Below are positions 51,701 to 60,392 of a stretch of 64,000 nucleotides of DNA, in pieces (position 1 is the first letter of the stretch; each line of letters starts with the position of its first letter). The notes below the pieces were generated by a model. The model was given only the letters and a program-made list of their open reading frames with translations. It did not search any database and was not told the DNA's origin. The DNA comes from Chrysophaeum taylorii (lineage: Eukaryota; Sar; Pelagophyceae; Pelagomonadales; Pelagomonadaceae): the NCBI GenBank assembly GCA_029834535.1, contig JAQMWT010000028.1, forward strand, positions 248,001 to 312,000, read 5' to 3'. A program made the position numbers and the translations under genes.

Positions 51701-53528
51701 CGTGCTTGCCGAGCTCCTCTTCGGGACAAAGCCCCTCGCCTGGGCCACGCAGCTCGAACGCTACTTCGAGAACATCCGGCGCTTTCGCCGTGGTACGGTC
51801 TGCAAAGACGTGACGGACGCCGCCATGCTCGAGGCGACGATCGAATCGCTTCACTTCGACATCCTGACGTCACAGGGCCCGGCAGCTTACGTAGCCGCGC
51901 TCAAGCGTGCATCGCTGCGCTCTGAAGAAAATTATGACGACAGAGAAGAATTGCCGACGTGGGTGCGGGCGCGAAATGCAGTGCGAGCAAATGTCGCAGT
52001 CCTAGCCGCGGACGCAAGACTACGCGGCCACACTGTCGAGCGCGACTTTGTATCCAGGCGCCTTGCGGCGAGGCTCGAGGAGGAAAGTTATGGGACTCTC
52101 GTGTCACCCGAGATAGCGCACGCAGTTCTGGTCGAAGACCTCCATTTTTTTCTAGATGAGTTGGAGCTGCGGGCGATTGTTGATGATTACGAAGAGTGGG
52201 CTGACCTTGAGGAGCTGCTCGTGGTGCCGGTAGATGAGCCGCCGGACCCGCACGAGACGCTATTCGCATGCGTCGTCGCTTGCTTGCAACCGATCCCGCA
52301 AAGGCGCGTGTTGCCGGCCGAGCTTCTGCGATGTGAGCTGTTGACATTGACGCCCGAGCAGGCTGCCAACGCGAGGTTAGACGCCGGCGCCTACGTCGAA
52401 GGCGTCGCACCCAAGCCCGCACATTGGTTTGAGGCCAATGTTCGAGAGCCACTGGCGAGGCTCGAGGCCGATTTCAAGCGAAGCGTCAACGGTGAAGAAG
52501 AAGATCTCAACATCTCTGAGTGTGTCGCACTCATAAACGCGTGTACCGCATTCGTGCGCGGTGACGAGGAGAAAATGACGGCACTAGACCGATTGGTGGT
52601 CGAGGGTGATCTCGAGCGGTGCGTACAGTTCGCGTTGGGTTTCGGAGAATTGGAGGGTGTCCTCCAGCACGTCGGCGGTCTCGTGTTGGCGACGCTCCAG
52701 CGTTCAAGGCTGTTCGCAAGGCACACCGACTGTGTCCTCGGGATCGCGGCAAAGTTCCTCCTCCGAGCGGCATCGCGCTCCGAAATGGAGGATGCTGTCT
52801 TCAAGGCGTTTATCGATATCGCCCCTGACCATCTCCGCAACCTCGTCACTGCGTCGCGCACGTTGCGAGACGCGAGTTGCGATGGGCGCGTCGGCCGCAG
52901 TGGTGCCGTCAAAGCGCTCGCGGCACTGTGCCTCCGCGGAGAAGACTCCCAGGCCGCGCGATGGCTCGTAAACGCCAACGCAGCCGCGCGGCTCCTCCCG
53001 CTCACGGCGAATAAGTCGTGCGCCGATGTGCGCGTCGACGCCCTGCGGTGCTGCCGTAATGCCTGCGAGGTCGGACTTAGCCTCAGCAGCGGCGGCGACG
53101 ACCCGCGCCTCGTGCTCGCCTTACAGTTCAGTGGCATCGGCTGGGTCGCAGCCCTCGCGCGCGTGCTTCGGTCCCCCGGCCCCACGCGTGCCGAGACTGA
53201 CGCGGCCTTCGAGGCGATGGACATCATGGTGGCAGGCGCGGATCTCGGGATGCGAGCCTTCTGCGCGGGTGGCGCGGTTACTGCGCTCATCTTTGCCATG
53301 CAGCAGGGCCGCGCGATGGAGGGCCTCCCGGGTAGTGCTTGCCAAGACACCTCCGAGGCCGGCGGCCCGAGACACCGTCTTCTCCAACCCTTCAGCACGC
53401 GTTCCGACGCCGGCCACCTCGCCGCAACCAAAGCCAGGCGTGTCCTGAGCGAGATCCTCCTCGGCGCCTCCGCCGTCTGCAAGCTCCTCAACACCGCCTA
53501 TCCCCACGTCGTCAATGCCCTGCTATAA
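42770..53528 (+). CDS. Giant scaffold: Tudor-like, EF-hands, four PUB domains, WD40, kinase-like and ARM-like regions
   Basis: Model: exons 42770-48926 and 48970-53528; the 43-bp intron (GTGCGT...GCAG) joins two long frames exactly, giving 3,571 residues. In order: an SH3/Tudor-like module (17-65, VGDRCEALLHGKWFDATV); degenerate EF-hands (about 105-190); four PUB-like helical domains at about 450-550, 564-660, 839-930 and 966-1042 (each with A..Y..NV...P....R and GG(L/I)..(M/F).(A/V)GF); two canonical EF loops at about 749-816 (DKDGDGVVSKDD, DFDKDGCVSFAD); a coiled coil (about 1097-1160); WD40-type repeats (about 1700-1920 and 2130-2175, SASNDGTIRLWDL). Then comes a kinase-like domain (about 2750-2995) lacking HRD and DFG residues, and helical ARM/HEAT-like repeats to the end. 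PUB domains bind p97/VCP, so links to protein quality control and Ca2+ are inferred. It is cytosolic; no membrane segments were seen. Confidence 0.82.
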
Positions 53529-53544
53529 TAAGAAACTTCTAGGA

Positions 53545-53823
53545 CTATGCGAGTCCTATGGATGACTCGGAGGAGCCATGATCGTAGTCGAGTTTCGCCA
53601 TTCGATTTTCTTGTTCGAATTCGCGAATCAGCGCGACAACGCGTCGCGAGTAAAACCAATACGGTAGCATAGAGGCGAAGCACGTGCAACACGCGACAGC
53701 GCAGCCGCACTTACACAGCATCGCCAAGCGCGCGATTTTGGGCTCGAGTCTTTTTTGCTGCGCAGACGTCAGATGCGATATGTCGGGTTGGTTCGATTGC
53801 GACGACCCACGTGAGTCCATCAT
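53545..53823 (-). CDS. Small membrane-anchored Cys-rich protein
   Basis: The 92-residue protein starts at the ATG at 53823 (MMDSRGSSQSNQPD). It has a soluble N-terminus, a Cys-rich hydrophobic stretch (LAMLCKCGCAVACCTCFASM, about 37-58) that could span or be acylated to a membrane, then a charged tail (VVALIREFEQENRMAKLDYD). The clustered Cys resemble those in small PLAC8-like or palmitoylated proteins, but no family is certain. It is convergent with the scaffold gene: only 16 bp separate the stops. Confidence 0.5.
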   Translation of the reverse strand: MMDSRGSSQSNQPDISHLTSAQQKRLEPKIARLAMLCKCGCAVACCTCFASMLPYWFYSRRVVALIREFEQENRMAKLDYDHGSSESSIGLA

Positions 53824-55118
53824 GATTCTCACTCGTGAGTTCTACCGACGACAACCCATCTCTTCCCTTTTCTACCGACAATCTACCGACAATGGTGTCA
53901 AAACCCTAACACCGGCGTGCACCGAAGGGAAATTCGGGTCGACCAGGTACGCGCGGCCCGTTCCGAGACCGCCTCGCGGAGTTTGGGCCCGTGTTGGGAT
54001 TTGTTGTTGGTAATTTCGCGGAGGATAGTGACAACCTACATTGCCTTCTCCCGTCAAATTGGCGCCAACACTTGCCTCAAAGAAGGGGCTCCGTCCCTCG
54101 CGGGCAGCCACGGCGGCTCAGACAACGCGCCTCTACCGGCTTCTCTCCATCACGGTGCACCGTGAGCGTGCCCGTCTCCTCCTAGCGGGCCTACGGTATG
54201 TCGAAGGCGGTGCAGCCACCGCCCACCTCCAGCAACGGACGGCATTACCCGTATGCGCAATTCAGGGAGCGCCGAGACGCTTACAGAAACGCCAACGGCC
54301 CCTTCGTCTCCTGGCCTCCGGGTCCCTGGCGGCGCCCGGATTGTTAGGCTCGCGCTTGGCCGTCCCCTAAAAATGGCTTGCGTCAATGTCCTTCCTTCCA
54401 CTCACCCCAGCTCTCCTTTCCGCTCGACACTCCGACCCCCGCCAATCTGAGCTGCTTTTATTCAGCGCACGTTCCGCCCTTGAATTTTGAGTTAACTCCT
54501 AAACTCCACTACCAGTAACGGCATCACGCGCAGGCGCACTTCAGAGAGCGCCAAGATGCTTACAGAAGCAACAACGGCCCCTATGTCTCCCGACAGCAGG
54601 GTTCCTGGCGGCGCTCGGACGTATGACTCGCGCTCGGCCGTCCCCTGCAAACGGATTGCGTATACGTCCTTCCTTCCACTCACCCCAGCTCTCCTTTCCG
54701 CTCGCGCTCCGAACCCGCCAATCTGGGCTGCTTTGTACTTTCACTAGCAGAAACGCGCCAATGGCCCCTACGCTTCCCGGCCGCCGAGTCCCTAGCGGCG
54801 CCCGGACGGTTAGGCTCGCGCTTGGCCGCCCCCTACAATCGGCCTGCGTCAACGTTTTTCCTCCCACTCGCCCCAGCTCTCCTTTCCGCTCGACGCTCCG
54901 ACTCCCGCCAATCTGACTTTAAATGTCGACTGCTAAGAGCGGGGTGTGTGTGGAGGGCATGAAGGGTGTGAGTGGGTTTGTGCTTTTGTGGGTGGGTTTG
55001 TGGGGTAGGAGGGGTGACTTTAAATGTCGACTGCTAAGAGGGGGGTGTGTGTGGGGAGCATGAAGGACGTGGGTGGGTTTGTGGGGTATGAGGGATGTGC
55101 CTGACGGGCGGAGATAAG
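53824..55118. repeat. Repeat-rich spacer: family B array and 101-bp duplication
   Basis: No gene is supported. Three successive plus-orientation copies of a dispersed repeat (family B) lie at about 54140-54465, 54505-54735 and 54740-54916; a fourth copy is inverted at about 58085-58300. Shared blocks are GTCCTTCC.CTCACCCCAG, CTCTCCTTTCCGCTCG and CCGCCAATCTG. At 54915-55110 a unit starting GACTTTAAATGTCGACTGC is repeated at a 101-bp spacing (54915 and 55016) and is followed by GT-rich sequence. Confidence 0.6.
54505..54735 (+). repeat. Dispersed repeat family B, central copy of the array
   Basis: Contains GGCATCACGCGCAGGCGCAC, GATGCTTACAGAAGC, CCCCTATGTCTCCCG, a block ending TTCCTTCCACTCACCCCAG and the end block GCTCTCCTTTCCGCTC followed by CCGCCAATCTGGGCTGC. 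The same succession is found reverse-complemented at 58085-58300 and, partly, directly at 54225-54465 and 54750-54916. Confidence 0.6.
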
Positions 55119-55119
55119 T

Positions 55120-55580
55120 ACGCGGGACCTAGTCGGGGTCATCGCCGAGGCGTGGGGCAGGCGAAGAGAGGACGGGCCCCGCCCGTAGGTCGTACGCATG
55201 CTGCCGCCGGACGTATGTGCGACGAAGGGTGACGTCCTGCTGGGATCGGGCGGCCTGGGTGGGGTTCCCCGAGGCGGCGACATGGGTGAGGGCGGTGAGG
55301 GCACAGCGAGCCCGGCCTAATGCGTTGGCGATCCCCCACTCACGGTAGATGCGGCGAGTTTGGGCCGCCTTTGCCTCTGTGAAGTTGGCGCAGCCGCTTG
55401 CCACCCAGGTTCGCGCAGCGATGCGCTCTGCGCATGTTTGGGCGAGAGCGTGGCACGCCGCGCTGGCCTCACCGAAGGCACCAAAGACGAAGCCGGCGAC
55501 GGTGCCGTAGCTACGTAGCCGCTGTTCGACAGGGCCCAAGAAGCCAGGCGGTGGTGCGATATGATGGCGTGGAGGGATGA
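55120..55580 (-). mobile_element. Retroelement-derived coding fragment (family D)
   Basis: A minus-strand frame of about 136 residues contains GTVAGFVFGAFGEASAACHA, RIAARTWVASGCANFTEAKA and QTRRIYREWGIANALGRARC. The same sequence, with internal stops, is found at 9440-9800 (GEASEA, ATTVQLRHIYREWG), and the DNA coding the C-terminal part recurs at about 215-345. Repetition at unlinked positions and decay show mobile origin. The style resembles the C-terminal part of reverse-transcriptase-encoding ORFs in protist retrotransposons, but no catalytic motif is present. Confidence 0.55.
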
Positions 55581-55660
55581 CTTACTTTTATCAGGCCTTA
55601 GCCTTTGCACACATTCGCGTGTATTCTTAACCCTCATCTCGCAACTCGCCGAAAGAGACA

Positions 55661-56089
55661 ATGGCGGACGTCTCACCATCGATCATCTGGGGCTGCGTCC
55701 GGAATAACAGCTGTTTTCTCGTGAAGCGCAACGGCGCTCAGCTGACATCCGAGCCGGGTAACGTGATGAACAACAACACGTTCAAGTACTCGGGCTTGGC
55801 GAACGAAAAGAGCGTGGACATCTCCTATACCGACGGCAAGCTCGCAATGGGTCTCAAGGCTCCCAAGCGCAAGAACCAGCCCAAGCAGAATGTACGCGTG
55901 ACCCCCCTCAACAAGAACTTTCGCAGGGGCGCCCACGCGATCCAGTCGCAGACTGCCGGCCAGTGGTACCGTGCTGACCTCACCGATATGGCTCTCGCCC
56001 GCTGGAGCTCCCTCCATCGCTTCTCCATGGTCCAGAAGGGCCTCAAGAGAAAGGCCAAGACGAAGGTTGGTCGCCGTGGTGCGAAGTAA
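55661..56089 (+). CDS. RPL28: Large-subunit ribosomal protein eL28
   Basis: The 142-residue, basic single-exon protein matches ribosomal protein L28e of the cytosolic 60S subunit. It begins with SIIWGCVRNNSCFLVKRNG (family: W-x-(I/C)-(I/V)-x-x-N-x-x-x-L-x-K). The typical T.EPGNV.N.N.FKYSGL block and then TDGKLAMGL follow. The middle KKNF..GA is followed by YRADLTDMALARWSSLHR, matching the YR.DL...A..R.S.(L/I) region, and then a Lys/Arg-rich end. Length fits the family (about 130-150). The ATG is preceded by a short leader in a spacer with a family D fragment upstream. Confidence 0.95.
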   Translation: MADVSPSIIWGCVRNNSCFLVKRNGAQLTSEPGNVMNNNTFKYSGLANEKSVDISYTDGKLAMGLKAPKRKNQPKQNVRVTPLNKNFRRGAHAIQSQTAGQWYRADLTDMALARWSSLHRFSMVQKGLKRKAKTKVGRRGAK

Positions 56090-57715
56090 AGGCGCGTGGC
56101 ACTTTGGACGTGGTCGCCGCGGACAACTTCCCCCAGCAACCGGCACCACGGATCTGGGTTGCTCATTGCCTGGTTAACTAACTCAGAAGTTTATGCGCTT
56201 ATTCACAACATCTCGCATCGCACGTGGGTCGACCAACTAACAGGGCGTGGCATGCGTGCGAGCTAAGTCGTGCGTTGTTGTCGAAGAGGATTCTTGCTTC
56301 ATCATAACCTTCATGCAGAATATAGTATATCGGTATGGGTCGCTTACTGTCCGTGCTAAGAGCCGCACCCGTCGATGAGCCACGGAGGTAACGTCACTCG
56401 GCACCCTCGGCCCAAGCTGGCATTCCTCGGTAATCCACTCCATTCGGATGAAACACTGTTTTAATACCGCAGGATCGAAGAGCCAGTTTGGATGAGTGCA
56501 AAGGATAATATGGCCTGAGAGGACGGCAAATGAAAAAGTGAGAAAGCGCAAGGCGGACGCAGAACCGGGGATGGGGAGAGCAAAATCGCTGAGGATGGCA
56601 AAGAAAGAAGGGCTATGAGCAAATGGAAAGGATAAGAGAGCAAAGGAGACGGGTAAAATTTGAAGGAAAAGAAGGGTAAAGGGCAACGCAAGACGAGCAC
56701 AAGTGTCGTAGAAGGAACAGAAGGACGAAGGAGCAAAAACGATGAAAGCCGAAGAAAAAAAGGAGGATATAGAGACAGCGGAAGACTACGCTATGGAAAA
56801 AAGACACGGGAACAAGACGCTAGGAAGAGGTCATAGCACGAGGCCATGCATCCCAAACAGGCCGCCATTATGGCCCCGGGCGAGGCGGCTAAATAAGTGT
56901 GGTGAGAGCGTAGGCAGCCTCTTGTAATCAACATGAACGACGCATGCGATAAGGTGGGCAAAGACCTCCGCCGGAAACCGACCGCGCACGATGATATCAG
57001 CAGCGTCAGTGTCATCGGCTAGAGGGAGAACAGAGGAACGACCAACCCGCAAATCAAGCACACGGGGAATCTAGTGAAGAGATTCACGGGAAGCCAGCCT
57101 GTTCCGCAAAGCTGCGCATTTCAAGTACAAGAACATAAGCAGTAAAGTAGCCACATAACACCGTCGATCTGTCATCAACGTGGGATGTGCGCATAAAGTG
57201 ACAAGATGGTGAAGCGACTCGGCAGCAAACTAAGGGAAGGTCGAGGGCGGCGCCAAGGGTGTGTGTGCGTGTGTGTGTGTGGCGGGGGTGGGGGGGGTAA
57301 GGGCAAAAAAAGAAAGGAGGAATAGGAGGAGGCATGGAAGGGGGGGGAAGTGGGGTGCAGAGGAAATCGGGATCGGACTTGAAAGGAGATTAGAAGAAGA
57401 CATAGAGCATCTATCTCTTACAGTACTAAAAATGGGGAGTTCGAAGGCAGTCGACTCCGGGAGTCCCCGTGTATGTGCTCAACTACAAAACTGGGCTCTG
57501 GGGTCAACTAGGGCATAGTTTGGCGTATTCCAGAATGCCGGCCCGTCAAATTCCTGCGGACGTGTTCCGCCTTTGCGATGGCGTGAAGAATCTGACTTGA
57601 ACCTTGCTTGGCCGTGTCACTCACGGCGTATCAAGGCCAATCATCACCCACCCGGAAGGGTCTCGATCGCACGTAGATTAGAGTTAAGGTGCAAACTCAA
57701 AGGTTAAAGGGCAGA
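56090..57715. repeat. Intergenic DNA with family C copy 2 and GT/G-rich tracts
   Basis: No gene is supported. Positions about 56465-56915 are the second copy of family C (first copy at 1625-2020), starting at GATCGAAGAGCCAG and ending at the CCCAAACAGGCC...GGGCGAGGCGGC block. A purine-rich central part (56530-56820) is open by chance on several frames. GT-rich (57260-57282) and poly-G (57286-57296, 57340-57348) tracts follow. Confidence 0.55.
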
Positions 57716-58075
57716 GCTAACTAACTAACTTCAGACCTCTCCCGAGCATGGGAGCCAGGCCGGACCGACAGGAGCCAGTCCGGAATCACGGGCCTGAAGA
57801 CGAGGGGCGCCGAAAGGTGGGTCGGCGGAGAGTGATCATCAAGCTTGTCGCCATGCGACGAGGAGACCGCGATGTGACTGACAACCAACTCGTCGATAAC
57901 CTTCCGTCTTCGCCCCCCGGCCATACCCCGTCCCACTGCGAACGTTCCGGCTGCCAACCGGCCCGCCCGGGAGGCGAATAGGTGCCAACCTACGCCGGGA
58001 GGGCGGATGCCCTCGCAAGGCTCAGGATTCATGAGGCACCGTCCTCCATCGCAACCACGCGGTCGGCGATCAGGG
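57716..58075 (-). repeat. Dispersed repeat family A, copy 2
   Basis: Starts (on the plus strand) with CTAACTAACTAACTTCAGACC, then CTCCCGAGCATGGGAGCC, and ends with GGCACCGTCCTCCATCGCAACC and the downstream CGGTCGGCGATCAGGGTAAG sequence (shown in parts). It is the best-preserved match to copy 1 at 7595-7965, inverted relative to it. Confidence 0.7.
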
Positions 58076-58084
58076 TAAGGCAAC

Positions 58085-58300
58085 ATAGGGCAGAGCGGGC
58101 GCTGATAAAAGCAGCTCAGATTGGCGGAGGTCGGTGGAGCGCCGAGCGGAAAGGTGAGCTGGGGTGAGTGGGAGGAAGGACGTTGACGCAGGCCGTTTGT
58201 AGGGGACGGCCGAGTGCGGGCCTAACCGTCCTGGCGCCCGGCGGCCGGGGGCCGTTCGATGCCATTGGCGTTTACGTAAGCGTTGTCTTGGAGTTCGTAG
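58085..58300 (-). repeat. Dispersed repeat family B, inverted copy
   Basis: Reverse complement of the family B array at 54.1-54.9 kb. Plus-strand blocks are CAGATTGGCGG, GAGCGGAAAGGTGAGC, TGGGGTGAGTGGGAGGAAGG and CGTTGACGCAGGCC. It lies next to a family A copy and directly upstream of the NDUFB10 gene, so it may contribute to that gene's promoter. Confidence 0.6.
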
Positions 58301-58333
58301 GTAGAGTAGGGTTTAGGATATCAATCGACGACA

Positions 58334-58630
58334 ATGGATCTCGGGAGTGTCGTGGAGGCCGCGAAGAGCGATGTAAAGCTCGACGCGTTCAAGCACGTGG
58401 ACGAATCCACGCGGGCGACGGATCTTGTCGCGTATGTGAACGCGCGTGAGCAGCGCGTGCGCGAGCAGGCGATCGCGCACGAGACCGTTCGTCTCGTGCG
58501 ACAGGAGCTCGCCGAGTGCTACAATCGGGAGGGCGTCAATCACTACCAAAACTGCAAGCACGTCGCCAAGAAGTACTACGACCTCATAACTGCGCCCGGC
58601 TTCGGCGTCCTGCAGCCGCCGGAAGCATAG
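58334..58630 (+). CDS. NDUFB10: NADH dehydrogenase (complex I) subunit NDUFB10-like
   Basis: The 98-residue protein matches the NDUFB10/PDSW subunit of mitochondrial complex I (membrane arm, intermembrane-space face). The best region is NAREQRVREQAIAHETVRLV, then LAECYNREGVNHYQNCKHVAKKYYD (parts: CYNREGVNHYQNCKH, AKKYY). This contains the conserved C-(x)8-9-(Y)-x-x-C pair that forms disulphides in this twin-Cys subunit family. There is no N-terminal presequence, in line with import of twin-Cys proteins. The gene sits between a family B and a family A repeat copy, with its start 34 bp after the family B-derived sequence. Confidence 0.85.
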   Translation: MDLGSVVEAAKSDVKLDAFKHVDESTRATDLVAYVNAREQRVREQAIAHETVRLVRQELAECYNREGVNHYQNCKHVAKKYYDLITAPGFGVLQPPEA

Positions 58631-58778
58631 GCGCGCTTCGAAAACCGCCAAAACCAACATCAGGCGCACCTGCACCTCTTCCGGCGTTCATACGCATCCT
58701 ATCATTATTAACGACCGTCGCTACGCGCGAGCGTGCATACCTCGCGTCTTGAAGGTTGTCCGAGGGAAGGGGGGGGGT

Positions 58779-59170
58779 AGCTAACTAACTAACTTCAGAC
58801 CTCTCCCGAGGCATGGGAGCCAGAGCATGGGAGCCAGGCCGGACCGGCAGACCCGGTATCACAGAGGAAAATCACGCCGTTGGGGCAGAGGCGAGGGACG
58901 AGGACTTGTTGATGGCGGACCGCCACTGCGCGCTGTCTTGTGCGAGGTCGTGCGAAAGCGTCGCAGGCCGCGAACGTGCTGGTCCACGAACAATCGACCT
59001 GTCCGTCGCGTTCTGCCCAACGAGCGAACCCCATCCCAGCGCGGACTTTCCGTGTGCTAACCGGCCAGCCCGGGAGGCGAACAGGCACCGTCTCACTCCG
59101 GGACGGCCGGGGCCGCCGCAGGGAGCAAGCGTGTTAGGCGCCGTCCTCCATCGCAACCATACGGTTAGCG
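58779..59170 (-). repeat. Dispersed repeat family A, copy 3
   Basis: Plus-strand start CTAACTAACTAACTTCAGACC, then CTCCCGAGGCATGGGAGCC (with an internal duplication of the ATGGGAGCCAG segment). The end is GGCGCCGTCCTCCATCGCAACC, shown in two parts (GGCGCCGTCCTCC and ATCGCAACC). The central part (58880-59030) differs from copies 1 and 2. Confidence 0.65.
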
Positions 59171-59375
59171 ATCGCAGGGGGGAGTCGTGGGCGCGAACAC
59201 GGAGCACGTCGACGTATAAATCTCGGGTAAATCGCGAGCAGCACACTCAGCAAATGAAGCATTACGCTTGAGTAGTTGGGCAAAGTAGCAATTAGTAACA
59301 TAGCGATATAGGGGTGCGAACGCAGAATAATACGAAAAGACAGAGTCGATGCTGCCACGCAGAGCTAGTATGATT

Positions 59376-59842
59376 TCATCCAAACGCCGAGCTGCAGTCG
59401 CAGTAGCAGAAGCCGTTTGAGGTGGATGACTTGAGCTTGAGCTGCGTTCCATCGGGGTTGGTTTGGATTTGCGTGCCGTCGGGGGAGGTGTCGATTTGTT
59501 TGCCTGCGTCGAGCGAACGCGTGACTCGAAAACTCGAACCCGCTCACCGTCAGGGTTGCGCTGGATTTTGGAGCCGTCGGGGTTGGATTGGATGACGATG
59601 CCATCGGGATTATGTTGAATACGGGTGCCGTCGGTGAGGATCTCGATCTTGACGCCGTTGTCGTTTTCTTGTACTTTGGTCCCATCATCGAGAGTCTTCA
59701 TGACGCCCACCTGCGCAGAGGCACGTCGGCGAGGTCACAACGATACCCGTACGCGGTTCCCATTCTTGTCTACGGCCTCTGCGTGGCGAACCACCTCGCG
59801 CATCTGCCGCGATCCCGTAGCCGGACTCCCCGTCACGGCCAT
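59376..59842 (-). CDS. Small T-complex-10/CPAP-like G-box repeat protein (three exons)
   Basis: Model: exons 59747-59842, 59548-59710 and 59376-59503, with introns of 36 and 44 bp (GTATCG...GCAG and GTGAGC...GCAG), giving 128 residues. The body is a row of about seven short beta-hairpin repeats of the type (N/T)PDGT.I(Q). Examples are DGTKVQENDNG, DGTRIQHNPDG, NPDGSKIQRNPDG and, after the second splice, SPDGTQIQTNPDGTQL. Such repeats form the TCP10 C-terminal (G-box) beta-sheet found in the centriole proteins CPAP/SAS-4 and in small protist proteins. That the second intron restores repeat phase strongly supports the model. It may be a binding partner at centrioles or basal bodies, or a small relative of unknown role. 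The ATG at 59842 has an in-frame stop shortly upstream. Confidence 0.7.
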
Positions 59843-60392
59843 CTCCTTGGAAGCGTTTTTTCACCACAGGATTTTCTAAGAATTTCGTTTATTTGAGGCG
59901 CACAACACCAATGATGGGATATCTCGGGGAAGCCGCGGCACATCCCAGAACCCCCAAGAAACTGCTGGCATCTCCTCCAGTTATACCCATTTCTCGGAAG
60001 GAAACACAACACCAGAGGTCCCCGGCGGACCACCCCACCCCAACGTAGAAAAGCGGGGTTTTGAACTGTCGAGTGAAACGTGCTTCTACCAAAGCGGAGG
60101 AAATGCGGAGATGTGGCGGCGCAAAGCTTGAAAGCCATGCAATTACGCGACAACTCGGGAGACGCAGCTTTACCGCGGGAGAGCAGACATTTCCGCGCCT
60201 GTACGCGTGCGCGCTAAAGTTCTCATGCCAAGGTGGCATTTTTCTTGAAAGCCGAGGACGATAAGGATCGGCCAGCGTGAGGACAACAAGGGAAACGGGA
60301 CTCCATACACGTCGGAGTTGAACTTAGAGCTCCAGGCGCATAAACTGGGAAGAGAGGGCCAAGGGCCGTGACATGGAGCGACGTGACGTCTT
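59843..60392. other. Intergenic spacer
   Basis: About 550 bp between the TCP10-like gene start and the aldolase stop. No repeat-family copy and no gene was recognised. Confidence 0.4.

Noticed and set aside
57748-57981. Small plus-strand protein similar to the minus-strand frame at 7635-7913
   Set aside because: The similarity comes from dispersed repeat A; start and end do not agree between copies and no domain is visible.
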